A DNA stretch of 64,000 nt from Patiria miniata (GCF_015706575.1 NW_024037056.1:16419405-16483404), one strand, 5' to 3'. Positions 42,220 through 54,615 are shown, numbered from the stretch's first letter. Made by a program: numbers and translations. The notes: generated from the sequence alone by a model not told the origin.

Positions 42220-42348
42220 ATTCGATGAGAGATCAGTCATTGTCGACGAGTTAGGAAATGTAGCTACTTCGCAAGTACAGAACTTTAACAAATTGACACA
42301 CACATTCTCGACATTTGATTTTAGAAATGGCTCTCGAAAGAATTCGTA
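42220..42348 (+). CDS. Probable 3' coding exon of the NLR gene
   Basis: After the acceptor TTTCCAG the phase-matched frame reads IFDERSVIVDELGNVATSQ and stays open to TAA at 42346-42348. A possible internal donor (CAA/GTACAG) at about 42276 could instead join one of the downstream GGCAG/GCCCTTGG copies at 42545 or 42715. The exact terminal exon cannot be settled from sequence alone. Confidence 0.45.
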
Positions 42349-42364
42349 ATTACAAGATGTTTAG

Positions 42365-42800
42365 TTTATGTCATTTTGGGCAGGCCCTTATAGTAATCCA
42401 GCCATAGTTCTTTCCCGGGGATAGGAAATATACACAAAGAACTATAACTCATTGATAAACACAAAATTGACATCTGATTTTAAATATGCCATTTTTACAT
42501 TTTCCTAATTTCAAGATGTTTCCTTTTGTGTCATTTTTGGCAGGCCCTTGGAAGCCCAGAATGAGTTCTTACATGGTGAGGATCAGCTAGGGAACGAAGC
42601 AACTGTGTACGTATAAAGAACTTTTGAACTTTTGCCAGAGAAAATCGACATCTGATTATCTATAATGGCACTATCTCTAAATGTAAATATGTTTATTTTG
42701 TTATTTTTGGCAGGCCCTTGGGAACCCGGACTGAGGAGCTCCTTCTTGATGATCCTGACGATTTTTCCCCACACAGGAAAAAATCAATGCAAGAAAACTA
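42365..42800 (+). repeat. Threefold repeat of a terminal-exon-like unit downstream of the NLR
   Basis: Three imperfect copies of about 170 bp each contain GTCATTTTTGGCAGGCCCTT-like sequence at about 42370, 42532 and 42702, preceded by similar AT-rich text (ATTGACATCTGATTTTAAATA, ATCGACATCTGATTATCTATA). Each copy has an acceptor-like GGCAG. The second and third read, in one frame, ALGSPE-stop and ALGNPD-stop, and in another PLEAQNEFLHGEDQLGNEAT and PLGTRTEELLLDDPDDF. They look like duplicated alternative 3' exons. Confidence 0.6.
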
Positions 42801-43879
42801 AGTTCTGACATCGCAGCGGGAAATAAGATTGAAATCGCCGCTACATCAAACAAAGGGCTTCCGAATTCACGACGCGGGAATTTACCGCGTCGATCAAGCA
42901 AATTTCATTGCAGAGTTTCGCGCACCCTAACGAATTTTCTGAACTGTATACTCGGTATTTCCTGTGGACAATAAGAAAAACACGTAGGTCGGACTCGAAC
43001 CCACGACCTCCTGATTACAAAAAAAAAAGCAGCTGTAAAAAAAGGGTTTTCACAGTCCGGTTTTCACAGGAGTCTTATTATCGGGTTAATCTCTCGCACG
43101 TGACCAGTCACTCTCCTATAATTACTGACGTAGTAGGCGCAATACCAATGAGTCGGATATTCACACTGCACCTGAAACTAGTGCAAAGCGGGTGTTGAAC
43201 AATTGGGCGCTAGTAATCAGAGGTGCGTGCGCGTGTATGATTATTGAAGTCACAAGACGAACTTGATAAACCAATCCATTTAGCCCCGCCCATGGTTTTG
43301 GCCAATCACGGTGGTTGATAATCCAAAATACACACGCGCTTGTGACGCGCGCGGCTCGAACATGCGCAGGGTGGCATGTGGGTGGTGCTAGCTCATGCTG
43401 ACCACGTGCGAAATGGGCGTGACCTAACGTGAACGGTACATAAATTTGTATTCAAGCGATGTCTGAAAAATCGGTACCAGCAGATTTCACTTTGACTTGC
43501 GAAAAAGCATATTATTAAATTTGACCGAGCGAATTATGGATGATTGACATGTGCTTAAAATTGGGCGATGGTTGAAGATCTGCAGTACTACTTTTATGTT
43601 AAGTTTTCTTGTTTAAAATTGTTTAAAATTTGTTTGGAAGTCCTGCAATATTTTTGCTATGAAATCAAATCAGCTTCAACATGAAAATGAGCATAACAAA
43701 AGAACATACACAATGTATATAACTGCCAGTTGACAATTACCTTTTTATTTTTCAAAAAATAAACAAGGAATAATATGATTGCATCTAAGAAACGAGCAAA
43801 AACAAATGATATTTATAAACGATTCCTGAAAGAACTAAATGAAAATGGTGTACTATAACCTTATACGAACAGACACAAT

Positions 43880-44600
43880 TTTTAAATAACCCAGTACAAA
43901 AGCGCATAATTGTAGGTTAAAATTTGCTACATATTTAACAAGGTTCAAGGCTTGGATATTGCAGTCTCACCAAGTCATGAATATGCACGTTTTGCGGTCA
44001 GGTGATCGTGCATGTTGAATATGCATGAATGATCCTTTCAAATGCAAAGTCAGTTTTTAATGTATGTTTTTGTGTGCAAATCACCCAGTACAAAAGCGCA
44101 TACTTGTAGGTGAAAATTAGCCAGATATTAACATGGTTCACTGCTTGGATATTACAGTCTCACCAAGTCATGAATATGCATGTTTGCGGTCAGGTGATCG
44201 TGCATGTTGAATATGCATGAATGATCCTTTCAAATGCAAAGTCACTGCTTTTATGAATGTACAATGTATGTGTATGTGCAGCAGCAAAGCCCAGTTTTAT
44301 AAGGATTATAAATCAAATCAATATTGATTTTAATTTAACAAATGTATCATTTCAAATCTGGATAAACTTGGAAGTGATGAATCAAACTCGCAAAATCTTC
44401 AGTATTATATATATTATACATTGTATAATGTATAGTTGTTTTCTGCAACGGTTACAGATTTCTGGAAGATGTGTTTCATCACAGATCTTACTATAAACAT
44501 ATCATTTCAAATCTGGATAAACTTCAAACTTGGTAAAGATGTATCGAACTCGCAAAATCTTCAGTGCAATAAATGTTATACATTGTATAACTATTTTCTG
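43880..44600. repeat. Two tandem duplications in intergenic DNA
   Basis: A block with CACCAAGTCATGAATATGCA, GCGGTCAGGTGATCGTGCAT and GTTGAATATGCATGAATGAT occurs at about 43885-44055 and 44085-44245. A second block with ATCATTTCAAATCTGGATAA occurs at about 44345 and 44500. Confidence 0.75.
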
Positions 44601-45230
44601 CAATCTTACAGCATAACCTCAACAGGGTAGACTGGGCACAATGTATTCGTGCACATATTCAATGGGATCACAAATTAACAGTGAACGAATAAAGAAAATT
44701 GACTTGGTATACGAAATAGTTGTGCATTACCTAATTTTTTTTGGTGCCACAGGAATACATACACACAGGTATATACATTGTATATCAATTTGAAACAATA
44801 CCATAAACGAACCAACATTTTTTATTTTTACATTTTTGCCTTCTGTCTGTACCCTGGAGAAAAAGATGAATATTGCTGCAACATGCAATTCAAAGTTACA
44901 TATAAAGCTGGTGTAATTTCTGATGTAAATTATGAATGAAATTGTTTCTGCAAAATTACAAATAGTGGATTTTGGTAACAGAGTACACGTATAAAAATTA
45001 TTACTTTTTCTTGTGTACAAATGCAACAAAGACCTGAACATGTAGTAAAAAGTACAACTACTTTTTTTTCAAATTTGAACTGAGCTTGTTTTTAATAATG
45101 AATTAGCTTCAAATTTTTTGGTATTTTTTTTCTTCATAAAACAAAAGAAACTCTAGACGAGTGTTTCAAACTATCAGCAACAACAAACAGGAAAAGTGAC
45201 AAATATGTACCACTTTCTACTGTAAACAAA

Positions 45231-45236
45231 TTTATT
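45231..45236 (-). terminator. Candidate PDIA6 polyadenylation signal
   Basis: TTTATT on the plus strand is AATAAA on the minus strand, about 650 bp beyond the PDIA6 stop codon, in a plausible 3' UTR. Other AATAAA-like words exist in this AT-rich region, so the choice is tentative. Confidence 0.3.
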
Positions 45237-45883
45237 GCTTTAATTGTAAAAAGTAAAGTATTCCTAAACCCCATTATGTCTAAACTTTAAGAATGCTCAT
45301 CTCTCAACATTTAGTTCACATCAAGTACTGGATGAAACTTATTAACAACAAAGGGATTGAAAACCCATGTAGGATTTTCTCGCATGTGTTATAGCGGTCG
45401 TGCAGTTTTATGGCCCAATTGCGAATCTGCGCCCATGCAGGTATCAAAATAAATTGAGGTCCCTGTTCTTTTAGCCAGTTCACGTCCGTTGACGTGTCTA
45501 CACGCAAAGGTTTTGCGGTATTCAGAACGGATGCCGGATAAATACGCAACGAGAGAGGTTGGAAATATCGTCTGCGACCATCTCGCAGCGAGCCAGGCCG
45601 GAAATATCAGGGTGTGCTACCCGCAGATGACGGCCTGAACCCGTCTGGCATCGAAGTTCGAGAAAACAATCCCGCGCCTGGGACCGATCATGTCAAAATA
45701 ATCCCGGCGCGAACTGGTCAAAGCATTTTGCGAGAGGAAAACCTTTAACTGCGAATGCACAAGATGTTTGCATGATAATTATGTAAAAAAAAATCTACAC
45801 CACAAAAAAGATAAGATAATGAAAAAAAAAATGCTGTACATAAAAATTACGACCACCACCTTTCGCTGATTTTTTTCCTGTCA

Positions 45884-48800
45884 TTAAAGCTCATCTCTCC
45901 CTTCATCTTCATCCATATCAAAGTCGCTTAAATCAATGTCCTCTTCCTCGGGCATCTGAAAATAAAAGAGGTAAAAAATTAAACATTTTTTTCAGAACTG
46001 AGACAAAATTATTCATGGGATTTTTCAGAAATTTGACTTCAAAGATTTTAAGCCTTGTACTATGCACTGTCAATGCTATTTTTGAGTTCTTGCCCCGAAA
46101 AGTAGGATTTTTTTTAAATTGTTGTTTTTCTTTCTTGCAATACAAAAGTTATTCACTTTTGAATGAGACATCATGAAAAAAACTGCCCACGTTACTTTTA
46201 ATGGAATATTTACTGTGCAAATTTATAATTATTTGAGGTCAACAATAACTCGGGCATATCTTTCCTGCAAGCCAAATTAAAAGTGTATTATCAGATGCTT
46301 GAAAATGGCTAAAATAGAAAAATAGTTTGCATAAAACACACACATTGAAAAGTTGTCAGCTCAAAAAGCGAACTTGTTGAAGGGAATCGGTAGAACACCT
46401 TTCAGTAAAGACAGTTATTGTATTCATAAATCTTTTGGGATTCATAATGAAGGATCAGCAAACTCACCACGCCGTCTTTGCCATCCCACGGATCCGTTTT
46501 CTTGATTTCGCCTAATTTTTTATTTGGTACAACTTCCGTGGTGAGACCTCTACCCATTGCTGCTGCCCTGCGGAAAGCAATCACATCAAACGTCGTCAAA
46601 AGAAGTTCTCATTTCTTTCATGCCAGTTTCATTTGGATGCTCTAGGAAAACAGGATTGTTTAAATCTCTGAAAAATACAAACTTCATTTCTGCCGCCTTT
46701 AAGGCCGCTTCAGTTCACGCAAATGCAAGCACGGGCGATTTTGATGTCATTTAACAGCTGCTGCCAAATTCTGCTGACTTTGAAATGTGTTCAACTTTTG
46801 CCAATTTGAAAACTTGTCATGACGTTACAATTTCGTGTTCGCGTTTACATCCACTTCCTCATTGAGTTTGAACCGGCCTGAACTCTGAGGAATTCCAATT
46901 GACCTATCGCCGTTTGCGAGTTAGCCACGCCCCTTAGACAACCATATGGAATTGTGTACGTTAAGTATTTGTCTGAGATTTTGCGCGTTCCGCGTCCATT
47001 TGTATATCATGTGTATTTGGACAATATTCCACAAGCTGCGTTGACGCTATTCTACCGTGATAGTTTAATACCCAAGACCTGTAAAAAATGTGTTTACTGC
47101 GCGCGTATCACTGGTGACCAAAGATGGCGTACGGGTGCTTCAATGCGTGTGCGTTGGCAGCCACTTCAGTATAATATAGAGTTTAGCGTTCGGATCCCTA
47201 GATGAACATACCTGAGATATTCATGAATGCCCTCTTTACTGAACGATCCCTTCAGTCTTGTGTAGGTCATCTTGCGACCGTTCAGTACCGCCATGGCAGG
47301 ATAGCCAAATCCTCCGATACCCAACGAGCTTTCCAACTCCGGCTGAGCGCCTGCCTCAGCCCATATCCACCTTGCAAACAGAAGGAAAAAACAAAACAGT
47401 GCACACGGTCAATTATGCTTCAATCTAAGGATGGCAATGTTTCTGCAAAATGAATCTGCTTATAGACTTATCCAGTGACAGCCATTTTCCAATAGAGTTA
47501 CCAAACTGCACACACACTTTGTCTTTAAGAATAAGTGCAGCATGGGCACGACTGTGGCGCCACCACAGTAACAACTTCAAATTCTGGTCGCCAGATTCAA
47601 CTACGAAGTATTTCTTTCTGCCCACCAATCAGCTTTGCAAATATTTCTTTCTGCTTAGCAAGCGTATTTCTGTAAGTATTTTTTTTCTGCTAAGCACATC
47701 TTCTTTTCTGCTTAGCAAGTATACATTTCTACTTAGTAAGTATTTTTCCTGTTAAACTAGTATTTTTTCCCAAAGCAAATATTTTTTTCTACTTAGCAAG
47801 TACTTTTTTCTGTTTAAACAAGTATTTTTTTTTATAGCAAGCATTTTTTTTTTTACAAAGCAAGTATTTTTCTGCTTAGCAAGTATTATTTTCTGCTTAG
47901 AACGTATTCTTCTCTGCTTTGTAAGATTTTTTTTGCTTAGCAAGTATTTTTTTCTAAAAACAAGTATTTTTTTCTGCTTATTAAGTAAACTTTTCTACTA
48001 ATAGCAAGTTTTTTTTCAGCTAAGCAAGTATTTTTTTGCTTAGAAAGTACTTTTTTATGCTAAGTAGCAAGTGTTTTTCTCTTCTTAGCGAATTGATTAC
48101 TGGAATCTTACCCCCATTGCTTGTAGCGTTCTGTGTTGTCCTTGAGGTGTTGGAGGTACTGGTTGCGTCCGACGGCGCCGGAATCCAGAATATGAGGCAG
48201 AAAGGAGATTACGCAAAGCTGATGACTCTCACATGCATTTTTAAGGACTTGTTCCTCAGTTATCTGAAGAAAAACGAAAATTGTTTAAACCTTCAGGCTT
48301 AGGCTGTGACAGGGGGGGGGGGGCTCTCAAAGTGAAACAAATCTCCTTATTTGAATTTTTTTTAGGTCACTGCCGGGGGGCGGACGCTCCCTCCGCAAAC
48401 CCTGGATCCGCCACTGATACTGTTTATGCACTGGCTCCAGAAATGTCAAAATCCACTCGAAGATTCGGGTGGACTTTGAAAAAAAATGAGGAATTCACAG
48501 CTTAGTCACTACTACTTTTATCTTTTATTACCAGGGTTGTGATCCCCTTTGAGGTTAAGCTTAAAGAATGCAAAGTCCTTAAAAACACAAAATTTCTGGT
48601 TATTAGATGAATGGATTTGGTGCATTACCTCAACCACTTCTGGTGGTGGCATGGCTTCGGCGACTTTACTGCTTGCCCAACTGACAATATCTGAGGCCGT
48701 GCGCCCACCGTTGAATTCCTCCGCATCACTCATGGTCTTCTTGCCTGCCGGGAAATACTTAATGGTTGGGTAACCTCGAACCTGCGGAACAAGAATACAC

Positions 48801-51800
48801 ATCAGAAGTTCTGAGAAACGAGAGTAAAGTAGGGGCAAAGTGGCTTGCCCAAGGTCACAACACATGGCCAGCAGCTCCATTCAACCCCGACCAAAGATTT
48901 GAACTTTGAACCTCGAACCTAAGGAACAAGAATACACATCAGAAATTCGAAGAAAAGAGAGTAAAGTCGTAAAGTAGGGGCAGAGTGGCTTGCCCAAGGA
49001 CACAACACATGGCCAGCAGCTGGATTCAAACCTCCGACAAAAGATGTGAACTTTGACAGTCAGGAATCACAAATCCACTTGGTCACACTAAAGATTTATG
49101 TTCGATCCCAATTTTAATTTACAAGTGGAGAGTAGCATATAGGGGTAAAGTTGCTTGCCTAGGGACACAACTGTCCCCAAAGGTTGTCAGAAGTCAATAC
49201 ATACCCCAAAGGCACTGGCTTTGACGGTATGCACCGTTGAGTCCAACGCTCCGAGTTTGAATTTGCCTTTGAGTTGGGTGGCTGCCTTGGCCCACTCTGG
49301 GGCGAGGTTTTTACAGTGACCGCACCAAGGGGCGTAGAACTCCACCAGCCAGGGGTCTGTACTGTCCAGGACTTCTTCCTCGAAGTTGCTGTCTGTCAGG
49401 GTGATGACATCTTTGTCACTTGCCTGGGAAAAGACCGAAAGAAAACCAGTATAAAAATCAGCACCTGTCAGAAACAACTTGATTTTGTTTAGATCTTTCA
49501 AGTCAAGTTCAAGTGTATAATATTGATGTTAAATTAAGCACTTCAGAATTCACCACTCTCCACAATTGCAGACACAGCTGTGACGTAGCCATCTTGTGAT
49601 AACTTATGACTTGTGACTGACTTGTGACTGATTTGTGATTGACTTGTGACTGACTTGTGACTGACTTGTAATGGACTTGTGACTGACTTGTGATTGACTT
49701 GTGACTGTCTTATGATTGACTTGTGACTGTCTTGTGATTGACTTGTGACTGTCTTGTGATTGACTTGTGACTGACTTGTGATTGACTTGCTATGGACTTG
49801 TGACTGAGTTGTGGCTGACTTGTGATTGACTTATGACTAAATGTCTTGTGACTGACTTGTGATTGTCTTGTAGTTAACTTGTGGTTGACTTATGATTGTC
49901 TTTTGATCAAAATGTTATTGACTTGTGACCCACTTCTGACTGACTTGTGATTGACTTGTTGACTTGTGATTGACTTGTGACTGACTTGTTGTGATCGACT
50001 TGTAACTGACATGTAAATAACCTCTGATTAAACTTAGACTGAAGGTTGATGGATTTTGGTGATCTGCGAAGACTAGTGATGACTTCTGTTTGACTTTTGA
50101 TCGACTTCGGATCAACTGCTGACTGACTCATTATGACTTGCTATTCATTTTTTGACTCAATTACAACTTTACCTTTCCCCCGCTATCGCCAGATCTGCCT
50201 GATCCGCCCCTGTCCCCGCCCCCGCCTCCTCCAGACTTTTTGCCGCTGAGTCTTCCATTAACGACATCCTTTGCAACTTTCAATGCTTCTGTTGTGATGG
50301 CATCAGCACTTCTGGCACCTGAAAGCAAAACGACAAAAACCTTCTAAGATCTTTCAAAATCCAATGGGAATAATTTGGAATATTAGGAATAACCAGAATT
50401 ATCTAGGTAAACAATCATGCTCAGGGACAGTGACTTAAGTTGAGTTTCTGAATATTTGTGCTTGTTTACACAAAACCTTGAGACACTGCCTTGGTGAGGT
50501 TACACACTACTGTTAATCACCAGAATTCTGCAGGTAAACCATCCTGCTCAGGAACAACAACTTAAACAGATAACCTGACAGGTTTGTACTTGTTTGCACC
50601 TAACCACGAGGTAAAGTCTTGGTCACAAATATGAAAAATAGAATTATCCAGGTAAACAATCCTGCTCAGGGACAATGCCTTACCTTGGTAATCTGTTAGC
50701 TTCTGCTTGTTTGCACCAAATATTTTGATGGGGGGAACTCACAGCGTGTGCATACTGTACTGGTTCGCGTGCGAAGTGCGCACAACAAGCTATTAGCCAC
50801 AGCATCTTCGCGTGATCGTCAGGTGTAGTCGGCGCGCGAATGCGTTAAAATTTAACTTGCGATGGTCTCCCAGACTGATTCTTTGGATCATTTGAAATAC
50901 GCAGTGGATGGACCAGGAACTAGTCTAGGTCACCCCTACTCTCCTTTTCTGGCCGTTGAAGGAGTACTTGATGTGCACGGAGCCCATTGCGAATCACTAG
51001 GATTATCCAGGTAAACCATCAAGCTTAGGGACAACACCTCACCTGGTTTATCAGAAAGCTTCTGTTTGTTTACCCCAAACCTTGAGGCAAAGCCTTGGTG
51101 CACACTAATGTAAATCACCAGAATTATCCAGGTAAACAATCTGGCTTAGGGACAACAACTTAACCTGATTACCTGATGGTTTGTACTTGTTTGCGCCAAA
51201 CCTTGAGACAAAGCCTTGACACACTATTACGAAAAATAGAAATATCCAGGTAAACAATCCTGCTCATGGACAACAACTTACCTTGATAATCTGTTGGTTT
51301 CTGCTTGTTGGCACCAAATATTTTTATGGTGGGGAACCCGCGGACTCCATACTGGCTGCCTACGGCCTGGTGCTCAGTCGCATCTACTGCTGCTACTCTC
51401 ACAACACCCTAGAGAAAATTATTAAAATTTGTTTTCACTGAACTTTGAAAGCTAGTATAATCAGGAATTGTTTAACCCCTTGTCGCCGGGTTTTCACGCA
51501 TCACTGCACAGTAGCCTCTTCGCAGTAGCCGCAGTAGCAGCACTGCACAGTAGCAGCTGCTTAGTAGCTACCCAACAACGGCATAGCTCGGCATACCACG
51601 GGAGCACGGCCATAGCTGTCAGCCGGTGAGGAGGGGTTAAGGTTGCTGTACAAGTAATTATGTAGAGATACCTGCATAAGTACTGAATTTGTGCAACAAT
51701 TGTTCAGATACCAGTAATTAAATTAAAGATGAAAAATGTAATTAAATTAAATCCCACTCAATCTTCTGCTTGATCCACTGCAGAATTACAACATTTTTTG

Positions 51801-54237
51801 TGGAAAGCGAAATTTTCATTTTGAGTTCTCACCTTCAAGGCAGTGGCTGCCTTGTTCCATTCTGGCACCAGGCTTTTGCAGTGACCGCACCTGAAAAAGA
51901 AGCAAGGAAACACTCAATAGAGGAACATTTCTAGAAAGTTACTCTTTTTTTCCGAACATCTCCCAAATTAGTTTGGCAAAAGGGGTAGATTGTATCATCC
52001 TGATGCCACTTTTTCATCAATGCACATTTATACTAATTTTGTTCAGTGATTGCAAATATTTGAAAAATACGTATCATTCCCAATTCTGTTTTAAAAATGC
52101 TTATTCTTACAACTCCCTACAGTCTTTGGGAGTATGGGGAGTGAGGCCTAGTGGTTAGGGTTTGTGGTTCATGATTAGAGGGTCAGGGGTTCGAATCCAG
52201 CTGCTGGCCATATGTTGAGTCCTTGGGCAAGCCACTTCACCCCCACTTGCCTCTCTCCACCCAGGAGTATAAATGGGTACCGGCATTAGCTGGGGAGTAA
52301 CCTGCGATGGACTAGCATCCCATCCAGGGGGAAAAGAAATATTGTCAGTCGTTTCATGTTAAGGACACAGCAGAAAAAAGCTGGCCTGATATGTCACATT
52401 GGCTTGTGACAGACTTTTTTTTACCATGTTTATTACGGTCTTTGAACACCCACCAAGATTGCATCAGGATACCATCTTTTCCAGTTAAAAACAAAACATT
52501 TTGAAAGTTTCAGAAAATGGGCACGGACATTCACTTGATTGCAAATGGACCTGTTGGGCCCCAAATTTAGCTTCATCCCAACTACAGTTGGGACGATCCC
52601 GCAAAATAGTTTGGATTGTTCCACATACGGGACCACCCTAACTATAGTTGGGACCGTCCCAACTATAGTTGGGCCATTGCTGTAGTTGGGTCATAACAGA
52701 CCCTGCTCTATGGACTCACCATGGTGCATAAAATTCTACCAGCCAAACCGCGTCGCTCTTGATGACTTTGTCGTTGAAGTTGGCAGCAGTAAGTTGAATG
52801 ACGTCCGATGTGCTGCTGTAGAGAGCATTCGCAACACCGGCTAGCAACAGCAGCCCGATACCTGCAAACATGGAAATAACAAATTTCAGATTTTAACAGA
52901 ATATTAACCACTTGAGATCGTGACTTCAATTTTTTCAGCGCAATAATTTTGTGACAGGGAAGGAATTTTGGATTAGTCACAAAACCATTGTTTGAAAGGT
53001 AAGAAGGGCTGTACTTTTATTTAAGTTTTGACTATGTAAGGGGAAGTATTTAGGCCTACACGAGGTAATGTACAAAATGTAAAGAGAGTTTTCATATTTT
53101 TCTGAGAATTTTCTACTAGAGGAGGTGGAAATGTTTCTCAGTTCATATTTTTCATCATATTACAAAACAAATACCTAGGCCACTTGTTTAAGTCATATTA
53201 GGCCGAGTAAAAAAAAAAAAATGAAGGAGGCTGGCATTTTTTCCCCCCAAGATGGCGCAACTCTCAAGAAGGCAGATGGGTTTTTCTATTTTCTCGACTC
53301 TTTTGCTGACAACACAAAATTGTGCCCAAAGGAGCCATCACCTTTTTAACATAGCTATAAATTTGTTTGAAACAAGTTATAAAAACAAATATTGACAATA
53401 GGCCTATAATTGCTAATTATTTGCAAATGTATGAATAAAAAAAATTAGAATTAACAAAACAAATTTTAATTAAAGGAGGCTGCCGGGCAAAAAAAAGTGG
53501 CGGGTAAGGACACTGGTTTATTTTTACTTGGCCTGCCTGGTCACTGGGAGTTTCTCAAAGTACATGTACAATTACCCAACCCAGCATGCCCAGGTTCAGT
53601 TTCATGTGTGTCTTTAGACATTTTAAATAAAAATAGATTATTGAAACAAACATATATGTAGATTACAAAATATTACGGAAAGAATGTTGCAACCTGACGC
53701 CATTTCAGCGGTTGTGTACAAAGTCTATGGAGAGTAAAAAAAAAATCATTTAAAAATATTTCCAAACAAAATTCATCCAGCATCATTTTTGAAATGACTG
53801 ACCATCATTAAGATGATGAAAATATGACGAAAACAGCACCGGGTTGCAACGTTCTTTCCAATATTTCAATCAAATAACAAAACAATTAGGCCTAACCCCC
53901 CCCCCCCCCCCCCCCCCCCCAGAAAATACCCAGAAAATCATAAAAATTGAGATTAATATAATTGAAATTCAGCAAAAGAACACACCAGCAATTTGAATAT
54001 ATTCACATAAAAAACCTCAAAAATCACTGATATCTTTAATTGTTTAAGCTTTATCTGATAAATCCGATGAAATCGCGTTAATCAAGAAATAAGTTCAGAC
54101 ACACGTACGTACAGTGTCAGTCGAGTCATGACTGTCAGACCATTTTGACAACTTACTAAAGTTTTTGTAAACACACAAAAACAGCTAAACGAGGCCACTA
54201 AAACAGCTAAAAAACACTCACCAATACACTTTTCCAT
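45884..54237 (-). CDS. PDIA6: Protein disulfide-isomerase A6 (P5)
   Basis: Eleven exons (54222-54237, 52720-52861, 51833-51890, 51282-51408, 50173-50318, 49205-49423, 48629-48781, 48112-48263, 47212-47370, 46468-46567, 45884-45955) total 1,344 nt, or 447 aa plus stop; the human protein is about 440. A signal peptide ([18 protein letters not shown]) precedes thioredoxin domain 1 with WCGHC split across exons 2/3. A Gly/Ser linker follows, then domain 2 with [10 protein letters not shown], then the b-type domain, then an acidic tail ending DEGRDEL. RDEL is a KDEL-like ER retrieval signal. PDIA6 catalyses disulfide exchange in the ER and dampens unfolded-protein signalling. It is divergent from BLOC1S5, and an ER stress element lies 5' of it. 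Confidence 0.96.
47630..48090. repeat. Minisatellite TTTTTTCTGCTTAGCAAGTA
   Basis: About 20 imperfect units of roughly 20-27 bp with core CTGCTTAGCAAGTATTTTTT fill the PDIA6 intron between exons 8 and 9. The array ends just before the exon 8 donor. Confidence 0.85.
48830..49175 (-). mobile_element. Cluster of partial family B SINE copies in PDIA6
   Basis: Three fragments with GGGGCAAAGTGGCTTGCCCA, GGGGCAGAGTGGCTTGCCCA and GGGTAAAGTTGCTTGCCTAG plus CACAACACATGGCCAGCAGC lie just 5' of exon 7. They fill most of the intron between exons 6 and 7. Confidence 0.65.
49605..50130. repeat. Minisatellite GACTTGTGATT/GACTTGTGACT
   Basis: A dense array of 11-bp units, mostly alternating GACTTGTGACT and GACTTGTGATT, decays toward 50130. 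It lies in the PDIA6 intron between exons 5 and 6, only about 40 bp from exon 5. Confidence 0.9.
50432..51225 (-). pseudogene. Decayed tandem copies of PDIA6 exon 4
   Basis: At least five partial copies of the 3' half of exon 4 lie in the intron below it, at about 50432-50482, 50570-50615, 50681-50760, 51041-51090 and 51163-51225, each with the neighbouring intron text (GGTAAACAATCCTGCTCAGG). The copy at 50681-50760 still reads [17 protein letters not shown] and keeps an intact AAG/GTAAGG donor; the true exon reads [17 protein letters not shown]. Other copies read [13 protein letters not shown] and [12 protein letters not shown]. None has a clear full-length 5' half. Confidence 0.75.
52139..52345 (+). 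mobile_element. tRNA-derived SINE, family B
   Basis: A tRNA-like head (GAGGCCTAGTGGTTAGGG, GGGTTCGAATCCAGC) is followed by a conserved body (CCTTGGGCAAGCCACTTC, CTCTCTCCACCCAGGAGTA, GCGATGGACTAGCATCCC). Copies are at 9751-9950 (minus), 48830-48900 and 48967-49060 (minus, partial). Confidence 0.75.
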
Positions 54238-54615
54238 ACTTCTTTAGGTGCGGATTGAAACTATACTTTCAACAGCCTATCGTCAACTTTTAATGTCGAC
54301 TTTTCCACGTGCAGAAGACGACTAAAACTGCCCAATAATATTGGCACACACACAATGTGTGTCATGTACGAAGTGCAAGCGAACGTGGCCTGTTTTAAAG
54401 GCTGCACTACCGTGGCTCAATCTGATTGGTCCATGTCACTTCCGTACGCGTAACCTTTGACCTCAAAACATTGGCTATTTATCAAGCCCCTTGACTACCT
54501 AAATACCCAATTAATGCAAGCGTAAGTGAGCGCCAGACTAAAATAATGATCGCAAAGCGGAACGTTCCGACGCAAATAAGTAACAGAAAATAACTGCAAT
54601 CTTTGTTGTTGCAGG
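54238..54615. promoter_or_regulatory. Bidirectional promoter region PDIA6/BLOC1S5
   Basis: Only 378 bp separate the start codons of two divergent genes. The interval carries two CCAAT/ATTGG boxes (about 54332 and 54425), a CACGTG E-box at about 54306 and the ERSE at 54411. No TATA box is obvious at the expected positions. Transcription starts are not visible from sequence. Confidence 0.6.
54411..54429 (-). promoter_or_regulatory. ER stress response element (ERSE) of PDIA6
   Basis: On the minus strand the sequence is CCAAT, nine bases, CCACG, a perfect ERSE. It lies about 175-190 bp upstream of the PDIA6 start codon, on the coding strand of that gene. ERSEs bind NF-Y plus ATF6 or XBP1 and drive chaperone induction in the unfolded protein response, which fits the gene. 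Confidence 0.75.

Larger units (their letters stand above)
42801..45883. other. Intergenic region between the NLR and PDIA6
   Basis: It contains a SINE 3' fragment (42983-43020), tandem duplications (43880-44600) and the PDIA6 3' UTR. A GC-rich island at 45540-45760 stands out from the AT-rich surroundings. No supported gene. Confidence 0.55.

Noticed and set aside
53897..53930. Run of more than 30 C residues
   Set aside because: A simple homopolymer in a PDIA6 intron, possibly of inaccurate length in the assembly; no function can be argued.
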